The notes under the pieces: generated by a model
Seen by the model: the letters and a program-made list of their open reading frames with translations, nothing else
Databases searched by the model: none
Told to the model about the DNA's origin: nothing
Source of the DNA: Rhyzopertha dominica
Taxonomy: Eukaryota > Arthropoda > Insecta > Coleoptera > Bostrichidae
Assembly (NCBI GenBank): GCA_025024175.1
Contig: QCXZ01000137.1
Coordinates: 65,906,680-65,970,679, forward strand
DNA length: 64,000 bases
Direction: 5' to 3'
Shown: positions 1-11,740 of the stretch, piece by piece
How positions within the stretch are numbered: the first letter of the stretch is position 1
Layout of the letters: every line of letters begins with the position of its first letter
Translations under genes and position numbers: made by a program

Positions 1-69
1 ATTGTATCAAGTGTTTAATGTTGCCTTTATGTCACATTTTCAATCTAATTTTGAAAAAAGGTAACTTTT

Positions 70-1130
70 CCCGATGTATGAAAAACGTCACGAATATTTC
101 CAGTTTTTAAAAACGGTGATAAAGCGGATGTTTGCAATTATAGACCTATTGCTCTTATGGCCAATTTTGCTAAAGTATTTGAGTTGGTCTTGTCTCAATT
201 TATTTATCCACATATTGAGCCCTGCATAGCACCGGAACAGCACGGATTTCTTAAGGGAAAATCAACAACTTCTAATCTTTGCGAGTTTACACATATTGTA
301 TCTAAATCTCTTGATGAATGTTTACAGGTCAACGTCGTGTATACTGATTTTGATCGTGTTAATCACAGCTTTCTATTGAATAAACTGCGAAATTTTGGTT
401 TTTGCGATGGGCTTGTCTCTGTAGTTAAGTCTCTTTTGATGGATAGACGGAAATTTGTTGAGTATGGTGGTTTAGATCTAACACTTTTCATGCGACTAGT
501 AGAGTAGTTCAGGGTTCGATCCTGGGCCCACAATTATTCGCAATATTTTTCAACGATGTAGTGAAAGCGCTTAAATGTAATTTTTATATGTATGCCGATG
601 ACTTAAAAATACTGAAGGCTATAGGTTGCTTCTTCAGCAGGATATTGACAACTTAAATAGATGGTGTTTCACGAACAAACTTGGATTAAATATTAATAAG
701 TGCAAAATAGTGATCTTCGGCAAAAAAATGTACGCTTGAACTTTTTCTACAACATCTCAGGGAATGAACTTTCCAGATGTGATGAAATTAGAGACTTAGG
801 TGTTATCGTTGACTGTAAGTTGTCTTTTGTTCAGCACATTGAAAATATTGCGGCTGCTGCACTTAAGACTCTGGGGTTTATTACGCGAAATACTTCTGAA
901 TTCAATAACGTTTTTGCAATAAAGTTATTGTTTTATGCCTTAGTTAGATCTAAGCTCGAATACTGCAGTGTAATTTGGAGTCCTGTATATTTGTATTTTT
1001 GTGCTCTATATAGACAAATATGTCTGTCGGGCATTAATAAACATTATTATTGTTATTATTTACCTTACCTATTTGAGGTACTAATTAATCCTCTTACCTG
1101 CTTTCAAAAACGATTAACAAAGGAGAAATA
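70..1130 (+). pseudogene. Degraded non-LTR retrotransposon (LINE) reverse transcriptase
   Basis: The translated pieces read as a CR1/Jockey-like reverse transcriptase in several frames. NYRPIAL lies near 140-160. An open stretch at 157-507 carries YTDFDRVNHSFLLNKL, where the motif A aspartates are still visible. A stop at 505-507 precedes VVQGSILGP, and the catalytic YADDLK lies near 590-610. A C-terminal piece with RDLGVIVDCKLSF lies at 700-990. Stops and frameshifts separate the pieces, so it is not functional. The 5' part (endonuclease) is absent from the window. Motif order is direct evidence for a reverse transcriptase; the clade is inferred from general resemblance only. Confidence 0.85.
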
Positions 1131-1257
1131 GATTTTTCAATTAAAAATCCCATAGAGTTGATAGATAAGAATTAAGGACCTTAAACTTGAGGAGAGTCCC
1201 AGAACTGTTTTCAAATTAACATGACATGACATGGAAAACAGTCTCAGAATAAAAAAC

Positions 1258-2000
1258 CAGTACTGCCCTCGCGTATGGTTGCGTTACGTCGATGATGTTT
1301 TTGCAATTTTTGACACCAATAAATGTGAGATTGATAACTTTTGAGAAAACTTAAAATCCCGTTCCACAAGCATTAATTTCACAACGGAAAAAGAAGAACA
1401 ATGGCGTCTTCCGTTTTTAGATGTATTCGCGTTGAAAAAGAGCAACAGAAACAGAAAGAAATACAAATACAAGTATGTTTGCAATCAATGAGTCGCAACA
1501 TTCTTATCAGCATAAACTTGCGACTTCGAACTTCCTATTTGATTCACTAGTAAATTTTCTATTATCAAAATCTAACTTTGGAAAAGATCTCAAATATATT
1601 AAGAATGTTGCAGTTCATAATGGGTACTTTAGTAAAACATTAGAAAATTTGCTTGGGAAGATAACAGCACAAAAAAACAGATTGCAGATGAAACCACTTT
1701 GTCTTTACCAACTATTGTGAATACAATTGCATCAAAATTCCTTTCGGATTTGGGTTTACCAAAGGATTACAATACACCCTAAAATCTTTTTGTTTAAAAC
1801 TGGTTTTTTCCACCAATAATACTATAAAAAAATCTTATAGGAAATCCGGAGGATAAAGTAGGTGATAACAGACAAAGCAGGCATATATCAAATACAATGT
1901 AATAGTTCTAATCTTAAATATATTGGGCAGATCAGGCAATCCATAGGAGCATAAAGCGCATTTAGCTCACTTCAGGTTTGGAAAAATATTAGATTTGTGA
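1258..2000 (+). pseudogene. Penelope-like element remnant (RT plus GIY-YIG)
   Basis: The stretch carries the Penelope-like reverse transcriptase core WLRYVDDVFAIF (about 1275-1310), then LPFLDV (about 1408-1425). A C-terminal open stretch at 1475-1720 follows, and then a GIY-YIG endonuclease signature, GIYQIQCNSSNLKYIGQ, near 1880-1935. Linking RYVDDV to a downstream GIY-YIG nuclease is specific to Penelope-like elements. Stops and frame changes interrupt it throughout. A second remnant of the same class lies at 9740-11100 on the opposite strand, but the two are too diverged to call one family by eye. Confidence 0.8.
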
Positions 2001-2176
2001 TGCAAGTATAGTTTAAAAAAAGGCCGCTGCTTAAAAAACAAATCAATGTGTCCGAGCATTAAAAATTAATTATACAGAAAAGCATCAAAGGAAATAGATT
2101 CCGATGTTGCACTTCTAAAGAGACGTGGAGGTGAACCTTTTCAATGTTTTACATGTGTCTTATGCAAAATGCTTAC

Positions 2177-2347
2177 CTTCTTTAAGCTATTTTGTACAGA
2201 TTTCTTCGACTTATCCGTCAATGCTTCTATCAAGTCGGGTGGAAAAGTGTCTTCGCAGTCCTTCTTCTCGGTTGTAAATTTGCACTGGATGCGTTGTCCC
2301 TGGAATGTCTCGATAGTTTCACGTGTAATTGTTTCCAACTTAGGTTG
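2177..2347 (-). CDS. Internal exon of an unidentified host gene
   Basis: On the minus strand a 171-nt open stretch (57 codons, phase 0 at both ends) is bounded by an acceptor ending TTTCAG (2348-2350) and a strong donor AAG|GTAAGC (2171-2177). It reads as a hydrophilic peptide containing KFTTEKKDCEDTFPPDLIEA and ending SVQNSLKK. Its composition is more even than the surrounding AT-rich sequence, and no stop falls inside. I do not recognise the protein. The other exons are not in view, so the host introns would have to be long. The Penelope-like remnant at 1258-2000 would then lie in the downstream intron. The exon call is an inference from splice sites and reading frame. Confidence 0.55.
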
Positions 2348-5300
2348 CTGAAATTATCGACAAATATAGATAACACTTATGCTTTCCCAAGTATCACATT
2401 AGTCACATGAAAATGCATTTCAATAAGTAATAACTGGAAATGAGGAAACGGAAAGATAGCTAAGCAAGAATTAATTGTATTTCTAAAAGTATCCAATTAA
2501 ACTTAAAAGAACACTTACGAGCGCTTCCAATTAATGAACATGGAAGCAGCCTACTGGAAAAATAGAGCTATATTCTTCCTTACCAACGTCTTAAATTACA
2601 GAGTTGCTTATTTAACATTTAAATGATCTTCAGTGTTCTACTAGGTGTCATATCATAGGCAGGTTTTAATGCGATGTTGAAATAAGGATAAAATTTTAAG
2701 AATAAAAGGTTTAAAAGTGCCTACAAATTCAGTTTTTACTGTTGGACTTCCATCACGGTAAAATTTAAAACATTAATTGTAAACATTCACAAAGTACAAA
2801 TTTTGACGTTACAAATATATTCAGTGTTAAACTTATTAGGTCGCAAAAATAATTAGGTTCATAAATGTATCATTTACATTTTAACCTTAGTTTGGGAAAT
2901 TAGCACGCTTAAAATTATATCTGCAAGTTTTGTAAAAAATTTGTATAATTACAAGCTACCCAAAATTTAAAAACAACTAGACGTTATATCCATGTTTGTA
3001 TCTTTCAGAAGATCAATAATAGGTACAGTAAAAATTCTTTATTATAACGATTAGGTTTTTGTATCAGCAAACGTTTTTATACAACGTTTGTTATAGCATT
3101 CTATGTAGCAAAGGTTATGGTATCTCGAACAAGGTGGATATTTCCGAAAAGGTTTTTTTATAAAAAAAAGTCATTATCACTTTTGCATGTTTTATAAGTT
3201 CGCGCGAAGCAAGAAATTTTGTGTGATACATTGTACACAATAAGGTTCCTTTGTTTCAACGTAGTCCACCTCAGAAAGGAACATTATAGTTCATGTTTAT
3301 TTTATTTAATTCATGTTTATATAATAGATTAAGTAGAATGCTACACATAAACATAAGAATCAACAAAAAACAAGAATTGTTTATTGTCGTAGTAGCCTAT
3401 TTCAATTAGTGCACTTTTTATATTGTAAATAAAGCACACAGCTAACAGTAATAGCAAAAATACCGATGATCAGTTTTCAGCAACTACTTTTGTATTAATT
3501 TTGTGAAACTATTAACGATAATAACGGAACACGATGTTTATACTGTATAATACTCTCAGTAGGGTAACACATTTCTTGCGCTTGTAAAATTTTTGCGAAA
3601 GAAAAGTTTTTGTAATTCTTATTATCACATTTCAGTGTTCATGTCATACATCCTGTTTTTCTGAGGTTTTTTTGACTGTTTAAACTACACACTTCTGTTC
3701 CTATAAAAATACTCCAGTGGTTGAATTCTTTGTACTGCTAACTATGGATTACAGACTAGACCATTGAAAAATGATCTTGTTTACAAGTGGTACCTTTATC
3801 TCAAAATCCAAGATCGCGTAACATTAGGCTATCAACTCAAGAATTTAAAATATCGAGGATGTCATGTTACACTTTGTTTAAAAGCTTCATTACCTAATTG
3901 CTATAACATTAAAGTCGGACAATCCAGTCTACAGTTATAGGAGTTTTATTCTGAAAACATTTCATGCGTTAAAGGTTGGAATGAAAAGACCGGTTCATAT
4001 TACAATAAAATTGATAGCCACTTTTGCTATCTACATAATTTCGTTCATAGAACTGGAATTGGATCATCCATGGAATCTCAATCTGGTAACCCTTCAGTGT
4101 CATATTGCAAGTAGCTTTATGAAGATATCGCAGACGTTCGAAGGGGTGGCACTACATACTATGTAGGTACTCTAGAACGGTTTTTTATCTTAAAAATGCA
4201 AGAGAAACAGGAATAATAATGTAGTTACGGCATGGGTAACAATAAGAGAGCACTAAAACACTATACAACAATAGTCAGAATAATGACATGAACAACTAAT
4301 ATCGCCGATTGGGCACATAAACAAGCGCATGCGATGAGTTCGAAACAAATTCAGGATTGTACCGTTGTACTTGCTTTATTTGTTGCAAGCGTGATAATCA
4401 AGTGTTTTCAAATTGAAACTCTCATTTAAAAGGATTGTCCAATTTCAATTACCGATATAGATATTAAAACTGGCTGTTTAAGAAAAACATCACTGTTAAA
4501 ACGTAGTCATTAATCAGCAACCTTTCCTGGATTATCTGAACCTTCTAGCGCGTTCAAAAGTTAGGACGGGGGAGATCCTTTAGACGGGTAGAAATAAATT
4601 CTGATTGAAATTTCAACAATTTTATAATGTATTGTCAAATTTCAATTTTCTAAACATCACCTTTTACTTAATAAGTGAACTATATAGCTTCAAAGTAAAA
4701 ATGTATCGACAACATAAACGAAAAACTAGATTCTCCTGCCCAGTATACAAAATATGTTAAACGCCGATTATTTTTTTATTATAATCATTCCATTTCCAGC
4801 ATAAGTTCCATTCATTCACGATATAAAATTAAAGAATTTATTTTTCCTTAACATGTATCAAAAAACGAATAAGAAAATCTTCGCTCAAAAATAGTTTGTT
4901 TTTGTATTAAGCAGCGCCATATTGATTTCTTTTTTAGTAGTTTGACATCTTAGTTATAAGAATAGTACCTCAATATGACTTCATTCAACATAGCTTATGG
5001 TAGTGACAACAGTAAAAAAAACACTGCTACCTATATCAATAATTTCAAACTGCATTCATCTAAAACCAAAGTCTAAGTAAAGAATTAATTCGACCATATT
5101 TATGGCTGCTGTTATGAATAAATGCTATACTTATGATCATTTATAAGTATGTAACAATACGCAATATTCTAATTTACCAAAAATTTCTTCTACTTTCAAT
5201 TGCGATAGAGTACAAAATCATTTAAAACTAACAATTAAGGACACTTAAAATGGCCAAATTAGTCGCCAATTTCGAATAAAGAAATATTAAATTCAATTCT

Positions 5301-6479
5301 GGTAGTAACGCAGTACAAAGTTACTATATTCAGAAACGAACTCCTACGTATAGCGTTTTGCACAAGGCATTTGCATTATATTATATTATATTATATTTAC
5401 TGTTTTAAAGTTATACCGAAATTCTCCATCGTGTTCAACACTAGTGTAATACTTTCAGTTCACAAAGGGATAAAAGAGACGCACTGATCGATAACTAATA
5501 TCTACTAGTTTTCATAATAAATGCAGCAGTTGCTCTGTATTGTTCTCTTTAAAAGTAAAGTATCTAACATAGATGTTTCCAATAAAGACGACAAATTACA
5601 TAAACGTTTTAAGAGCAATGTGAAACATTTCTCTATATTTCTTTGACGACGTGCCAGACAACCCGAAAAGCGCCAGTCATTCAGACGAAATAATAACACG
5701 CCAACTTTATCGACTTTGCCAGTNAGCATAAGTCTCATCCCCTTTTTTCAATCAAAGGAAATTCATATGCTCCATTTATTTTAAACAACCATAAACAATG
5801 TATGTAGTTAAACTACATAATTTTGAACAGTAAGAATTTAATTCACACCTAACCTGGCAACTTTCAAAAGTCCAGTGATGCTATAAACTCTTACATGCTA
5901 TTCATGAAAGCCAATGTGCAGTCAAGCTCTATAATAATTAACTGCGAACTAATTATCAGCAAGCATCAATTAACAGGCATCAACGTATTCGCAATTTCTA
6001 AAAGTACGTTAAACTCTAATGGTATACATACACCAATACACTAAATAAGGGATCTAGGTAGGTACACTTTCTGTGCATTCTTCATAAATTATAAATTCAC
6101 GTAATTTAAGTAGTATTAAAGAATCGCAAAGCACGTAGATATATTGGCACAAAATAGAAAACAATGCATCAAATATAATAACCATACATCCAATACAAAA
6201 ATATAACCAGAAATGCTTGCATAATACGAACGGATATTTTTATTTTGACATCTTTTCGATTTTGTAGATAGCTTCTTGGGGTCATTATTCTTTTATTCAT
6301 CTATAATTTGTTAGTTTGTCTTTGTTAAGTGAGGTTGTATCATTCACAAACATATATAATTTCATGCTCTGTGGAAACACGATATATTAAATTATATGGT
6401 TTAGGAGTAAAATTTAACTTCAGCAACTGGAGATAGTCTAAGCATATAAGTAGATCCTATCCACAATTTTCATTAAAAT
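2348..6479. other. AT-rich sequence without recognisable genes
   Basis: I see no coding region, RNA gene or intact mobile element here. Open stretches are short and lack family motifs. A (TTATA)n run lies at 5375-5397. The sequence would be intronic if the exon at 2177-2347 is real. Confidence 0.5.
5375..5397. repeat. (TTATA)n microsatellite
   Basis: About four and a half perfect copies of a 5-bp ATTAT unit. No function is suggested. Confidence 0.8.
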
Positions 6480-6890
6480 TTTTTTAGAGTGATGAAACGC
6501 GAATCACAAGCTGCGGTAGGTTCAACAGGCATAACGAACATCTCTGTATGCAGAAAAATCCGCATAATGTTGAACAGCGAAGACCCCAGTTAGGTTTACT
6601 GTACTGTGTGACATCATAAATTTAGAGACCCGTGCATTGCTTTAATAGTTTTAACGAGACGTAACACCCTCCCATAACATGAGGAAAGTGCGAAATTATT
6701 TTAATTTTTCCCAACTCCGGGATGAAAAGAAACGTACCAGCTTTATGCCTTCCTCAGTCTCCCCATCTTTCAATTTTAGACTTTTTTATATGGGCAACAA
6801 TTAAAATCAAAATTTACTTCCGAAGTTAGAAGAGTACAAAACCTTGGAGACGTTGAGGACGCTTTCATGGAAATGGATAGGTATTTTTTT
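6480..6890 (+). pseudogene. Degraded IS630/mariner-superfamily transposase
   Basis: An ENPH-like segment (AEKNPHNVEQ, near 6550-6580) is followed about 190 bp later by SPHLSILDFFIWATIKIKIY (6757-6815). The latter matches the C-terminal catalytic block usually written SPDLTPLDFFLWG in one group of insect DD(E/D) transposases. The frame changes between the two blocks. No terminal inverted repeats were found by eye, so this is the eroded 3' portion of an element. The superfamily is assigned from the motif alone. Confidence 0.6.
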
Positions 6891-8664
6891 GAACGGACTT
6901 TTTAACATTATTTTTAATTAATGTATAATCAAAGATAATAACCGTCTAAATGAATTTTCAATCAACATAAGAGGTAGTTATTGCGATAATAATAAAGCTG
7001 GCAATAATTTTTCAAATACATATCTCATATTGATTATGTGGCTTGTTTTAGCTTTAAAACATGTTTAAATAATTAATAATACTTCGTTACAATGCATTTT
7101 TGAAAATTTAAGACCAAACTATTTCATTTTTTTCATAGCTAACTAGGTAAAAAGCAAAATAAAATCTGTACATGGCCATAATATAAACCTTTTAAATAGT
7201 CATATTAAGTTTTACACAATTGGGAAACTTAAAAAATGGGATATTTTTGAAACCATGGCCAACTGCTCCTTATATTAAAAGGATAAGTTTATGTCATACC
7301 TCGATGATGACAGTATACTTGCAGGATTAAATGACATCTTATTAGGGACTTTGTTTTCAAAAACTTTTTTTTATTTAAGTACAATTTTTATGTAAAATTT
7401 AATAAAGGGACTTTAGATGAATAAGAAGATATAGTCCTTTTTTTTCAAAAATAACTACGTATTAAGCCATGATTTTTTTAATCCAAAAGATCTATTAAAT
7501 TAGATGCACAAAACTGCAGATCTTACCCTATTTAATCTTTCTTCTATCCCGAAATATTGAATAAAACTCACCATTTTATTTTTTTGTACTAAACTTTATC
7601 TTATAGCCAAATGTTAAGACAAATGCCGGATAAACAAACAGTAAATAGCAATCGTCCTAGAAATACCATGTTGTCTTACCCGTATACAGTGTGATATATC
7701 AAACGTAAGGACAACGTTTTTAAATATAAAATATACCAGAAAAGTTCACTAGATATATTTCAAAATTTAAATTTCCCGCTAGAAGGGCGTATTTGTTATC
7801 ACGCTACAAATAAACGCAATTAATTTTAAATGTGACTGACAAAATCTAGATGGGAGATAAACTTTTAAGAAGCTCTGTCTCCAAATACCTAAAAGCTATG
7901 TTGCAACATTTTTTTTCTTGTTGCCATGGCAATGATACCGCAACTGGAAGCTCAGATACTTATAAATAACATTACACGAAATTAAAATGTTTCGTTTAGT
8001 CTTTCTTAAGAAAAAAAGTGGCTTCAAAATTAAACGACGAAACCATCAGTATATTAATGTGTATAATGTATAATGTGATAGATAATATAGTTATCGGGTT
8101 TAAAATAAAATTGGACTTAATCCCTGCATAACAAAGTCAAGTGTGCGTAGAAACCCGAAATTCCATATTTTAGCCACTTCCACAATATATGTAATAAACC
8201 AATATACCTCTCATAATGTATCCTTTCGCTTACGTCAGTTTACAACCCTGCAGTAAATAAAAGTTAAGTGAAAGACCGATGTCAACGGAGGGCGTAATAT
8301 TAATTCACATTAACTGACTCTTGTAAGTAAAAAGATCTTAAGCGTAATAACTCCATTACGTATTAAGTAACTATATAATTATGTTTAGATGAGTCCAAAA
8401 ATAATAATAATAACAACAATTAACCTGATTACCAAAGACCAGAACAACTTAATTCATTATGTTAACAAAACAAAGTGTAACTGAATAATGATAACGGTCC
8501 AAATAAAGGGGTCAAACCATTAATTTACATCATTTAAAAGTTAAATTTTGTAAAATCTATCCGTACAGGTGCCGAGTACCTTTTAAACGATTTCTTAAAT
8601 AAACTAAACAGGTGAACAAGTAAACGAACCGATTGAGATCAAGAAAACACCTTTTGATACAAAC
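6891..8664. other. AT-rich sequence without recognisable genes
   Basis: There are no supported genes. A short (AAT)n-like run lies near 8398-8420. Nothing else stands out. Confidence 0.5.
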
Positions 8665-8803
8665 CTGTCCCTTTTCTACAGATGCGAACGTTCTCTGATC
8701 GGTCTTCCTGACCATGACTATTCGGCTGGAGCCATCATGGCCATGTACTGTCTTCCTATAGCGATGCAGGTCGGTAAGGGATCCCGGGTAGCCCGGCTTT
8801 CGC
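8665..8803 (-). CDS. Possible exon with a GLI-type fifth-finger resemblance
   Basis: The stretch is GC-richer than its surroundings. On the minus strand it has an acceptor-like TTTGTGCAG (8804-8812) and a possible donor ACAG|GTTTGT (8659-8668). One open frame reads KPGYPGSLTDL followed by KTVHGHDGSS. This recalls the last zinc finger of GLI/Ci proteins (PGC, TDPSSL, then KTVHG), but the zinc-binding Cys and first His positions are Tyr and three residues are missing. A second frame is also open and ends at a stop inside the stretch. A decayed copy, an unrelated exon or chance are all possible. Confidence 0.22.
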
Positions 8804-9739
8804 CTGCACAAAGACATTTTCGAAAAATAACAGCACATTCCTACGAGATCACATCGATTTTGCGGCGGGTAAAACAGCGCGGGCCCACTACTACAACCAA
8901 CCTAGCGTGCTATACCTTACACGAATGTTCACAATGTGTAAACAACGCACGGCCTTTCCAATGATCGTTCCATGTTAGCGATCAAGTGTAAAGAATGGGC
9001 TTTGTACACCGACAGAGTTAATCTCCTAATTATATCGTGAAAACATTGCATTCTAACCTCTAATCCCAAAAGTCTTGCGTGAGCAAAACAGTAAAATTTG
9101 CTTACTGTACAGGGTGTCCGAATCAATGTACGCAATGAAAAACCTTTACCTCAAAGAAGCTAATGTAAATTATTAAAATTACTCCTGTAACTGGCGTTTT
9201 TTATATTTAATGAATTTCCAGTTGATTACATTTAAAGCAGTAGCCACATCACATTCTTACGGAACTGTTCAAAATGCACGCTTTGTTGTATTTATTTATT
9301 TCTAATACTGATGTATTTAAAAATTGAAAACTGATCCATACTCTCAAAGTGGAATAGTATTTAATGAATTTTTCTTTACCGTAATAATTCTTGAAGTGTA
9401 ACGCACTTAATTAAGTCAAAAATTTAGAAACAAGCAAACTTGACTACAAACCAAAAGTAGCCTACATGCCAGCAACACAAACGTAATATTAATTTAGATC
9501 AAATAAATAGTTTAAAGCAGGACAACTGAAATTACAAGAATCATTTAAAATAGTACAATTTTGTTCGCTAACAATTTTATAGATTTCTAAAGTTTCCAAA
9601 AATTTAATTTTGAGGATTTACTGCACAAATGTAATGAATTTAAATTGCCTAGCTTGGCAGTGTGCTTATTCAACAATAAGTGGTTAGCTAACGAAGAATT
9701 TGTTGTTACAGTATCTGTATTCTTATATTTATCAAATTG

Positions 9740-11100
9740 TTTTAGATGTTCTTTACCTCTAATTTAAAAAAATCTTCCCGTTTGTCCAACATAAACTGAA
9801 TTGCAACCAGTGCATGAAAAAAGCCTGAATTATTTAAAGCTGGAATTTGGTATTTATTGCGGACAATACGGAAAAACACACTGCCTACGGTAGAAAAAGC
9901 AATATTTATTCCATGAGAAGGAAATAATTTAGACAGGGTAACTGAGACTTGACCAGCAAACTTAAGAGGAAACCAAACCTTAACTTTTTCATCAAAAGAA
10001 ATTGTACAGAAAGAATATTTAAATTTTATCAAATACGTAAAATAGAGTTTTTCTATTAAATAATTTGAGAAATTGTTATTGAAAGTAATTCGGAGAGTTA
10101 CACCCAAATCTTTTTCGAAAGCATTTAATGATAATGGTATATTAAAAGGTGAATGAAAAACAGCCATTTTGTGTGAATAAGGGTGTAAAGAATAATAAGG
10201 AATAACATTGTCTGTACTAGTGGATTTTCTTAAAATTTCGAAAGAAAGGTTAGAAGAAATTTGGTCATTTATAATTAATAAATCTAAACAGGAAATCAGA
10301 TTGTTACTTTCTGTTTCATAACTGAAATTTATAGAAGCATGTAACGAATTAATAAAAGAAAGAAAATTATTTAGATCATCTGAATTACCTGTAAATAGAC
10401 ACAAAACATCATCTACATAACGGTACCAGAATTTAATGTGAGAAGAGAAACAAGTGTTTTTAAAAATATTATCCATAAAAAGTTCAACTGGAAATGGACT
10501 AAGAGAAGAACCCATAGCTAAACCCAACTTTTGTATAAATTTTAATTATTGAAACAGAAAAAAAATTGATTTAACACAAACTCCGTTAACGGAAACCAAA
10601 TTATTTTATGTATTAAATATAAATTACAGTTCTAATTAAGTAGGTTACTTAAAATTTTTAAATAGTCTTTTGGTGGAATGGAAAGAAATAAATTGTTTAC
10701 ATCAAAAGAAACTAGGAAGCTATCTATAGGAATTTCGAAATTTTTAAGTTTGTTGGTCAAATCCAGTGTATTTTTCATAGCAAAGGAATTTTCAAAATTT
10801 AGAACTTCACGGAGAATCAAATTTAGCCATTTACCTAATTTATAACACGGAGAATTTATGTAACAAACAACAGGTCTGATAGACAACATCTTTGTGTATT
10901 TTAGGAAGTCCATAAAGTCTAGGAGGTAAAGGGTTCATACACAAAATGTGTGATTTATTGGAATTAAAAAATTTATCGCCGGCTCTACCCTGTCTAAAAG
11001 TTCTTTTAATTTGTTGTTGAATTTAATCGTATTGTCATTTTAGTCATTTCAAAATCTCCATTTTCCAAAAAATTTAAAACTATTCAAATAATTCCTTTGC
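9740..11100 (-). pseudogene. Penelope-like element remnant (RT plus GIY-YIG start)
   Basis: Reading on the minus strand, the signature PRLYGLPKIHK appears near 10940-10900 and is followed, after a frame change, by SIRPVVCYINSP and VSFDVNNLFLSIP (open at 10632-10913). A gap of about 100 bp precedes a second open stretch at 9742-10527, which carries GLAMGSSLSP and the catalytic WYRYVDDVLCLF, then SCLDLLI. At its end a one-base frame shift leads to a GIY-YIG start, VYVGQTGRFF (about 9775-9805). The order of blocks is diagnostic of Penelope-like elements. Three breaks make it non-functional, though the two large pieces are well preserved. Confidence 0.85.
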
Positions 11101-11639
11101 CAACTTTTGAAAAAAATTAATTTTTGTTAATTCTTATCAAATTAATGCTCTCAGGTACGTTGTTGGAGTTAAAAAGACGATTATGATGTTTGTTAATTTG
11201 GGAAGAAATGTTATTAATTGATTTTTGTAATAATCAATTAATACGAGGAATCAATGGTCTTTTAATTTTGAGGGTTTAAGTTATCCAAAATTGTCTCACA
11301 GTCAAAATAACAAAAGGAGTTTAATGTACTCTGAAAATCAGGAGTACCATTTGGTACATTATGTAAAATATCATGTTTTGAAACTCATTTAGAGAAACGC
11401 CATTCGGCGCTTTTATAGCCGAGTCGCTCATCGTTGCTCATTTGTGAGCTTCAAAGTGGCCAGATTCTGATTACAACCCAAATTATTATAATGATCAAAG
11501 TTTCCTAAGTGTATTACTAATGATTATAAGAAGCAGTTAATTGGGTTTGATCTAAAGCGACGCGTCGGACGGACCAACTGAAAATGCGCCGCTTGGCATT
11601 CAGTAGCATTGTATTATAAAACATTTTGGCATATATATG

Positions 11640-11740
11640 CCACTTTTCACCTCAATAAGACTTTGGTGGTGTAGATATCATCATGTTTGAATACATTGAA
11701 AGGGTCCCGGGTTCGATTCCTGGTCAAAGCTGTCAAAGGT
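11640..11740 (+). repeat. tRNA-like promoter block, possible SINE head
   Basis: GGTGTAGATATC resembles an A box, and GGGTTCGATTCC about 45 bp downstream is a close match to an RNA polymerase III B box. A CTTTG...CAAAG pairing closes an imperfect acceptor stem. The anticodon arm is poor, with a 4-bp stem and a six-base loop, so a working tRNA is unlikely. A tRNA-derived SINE head or a decayed tRNA gene fits better. No poly(A) or simple-repeat tail was identified. Confidence 0.35.

Noticed and set aside
510..535. GGTTCGATCCTGGG looks like a tRNA B box
   Set aside because: It lies exactly where the reverse transcriptase QGSILGP block is encoded, there is no A box or stem structure, and the coding explanation is sufficient.
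5505..5738. 77-codon minus-strand frame as a gene
   Set aside because: It contains an N, has no recognisable motif, and no splice or promoter context supports it.
11640..11740. Functional tRNA gene
   Set aside because: The anticodon arm does not form a proper 5-bp stem with a seven-base loop and the acceptor stem is imperfect, so only a tRNA-like repeat is supported.
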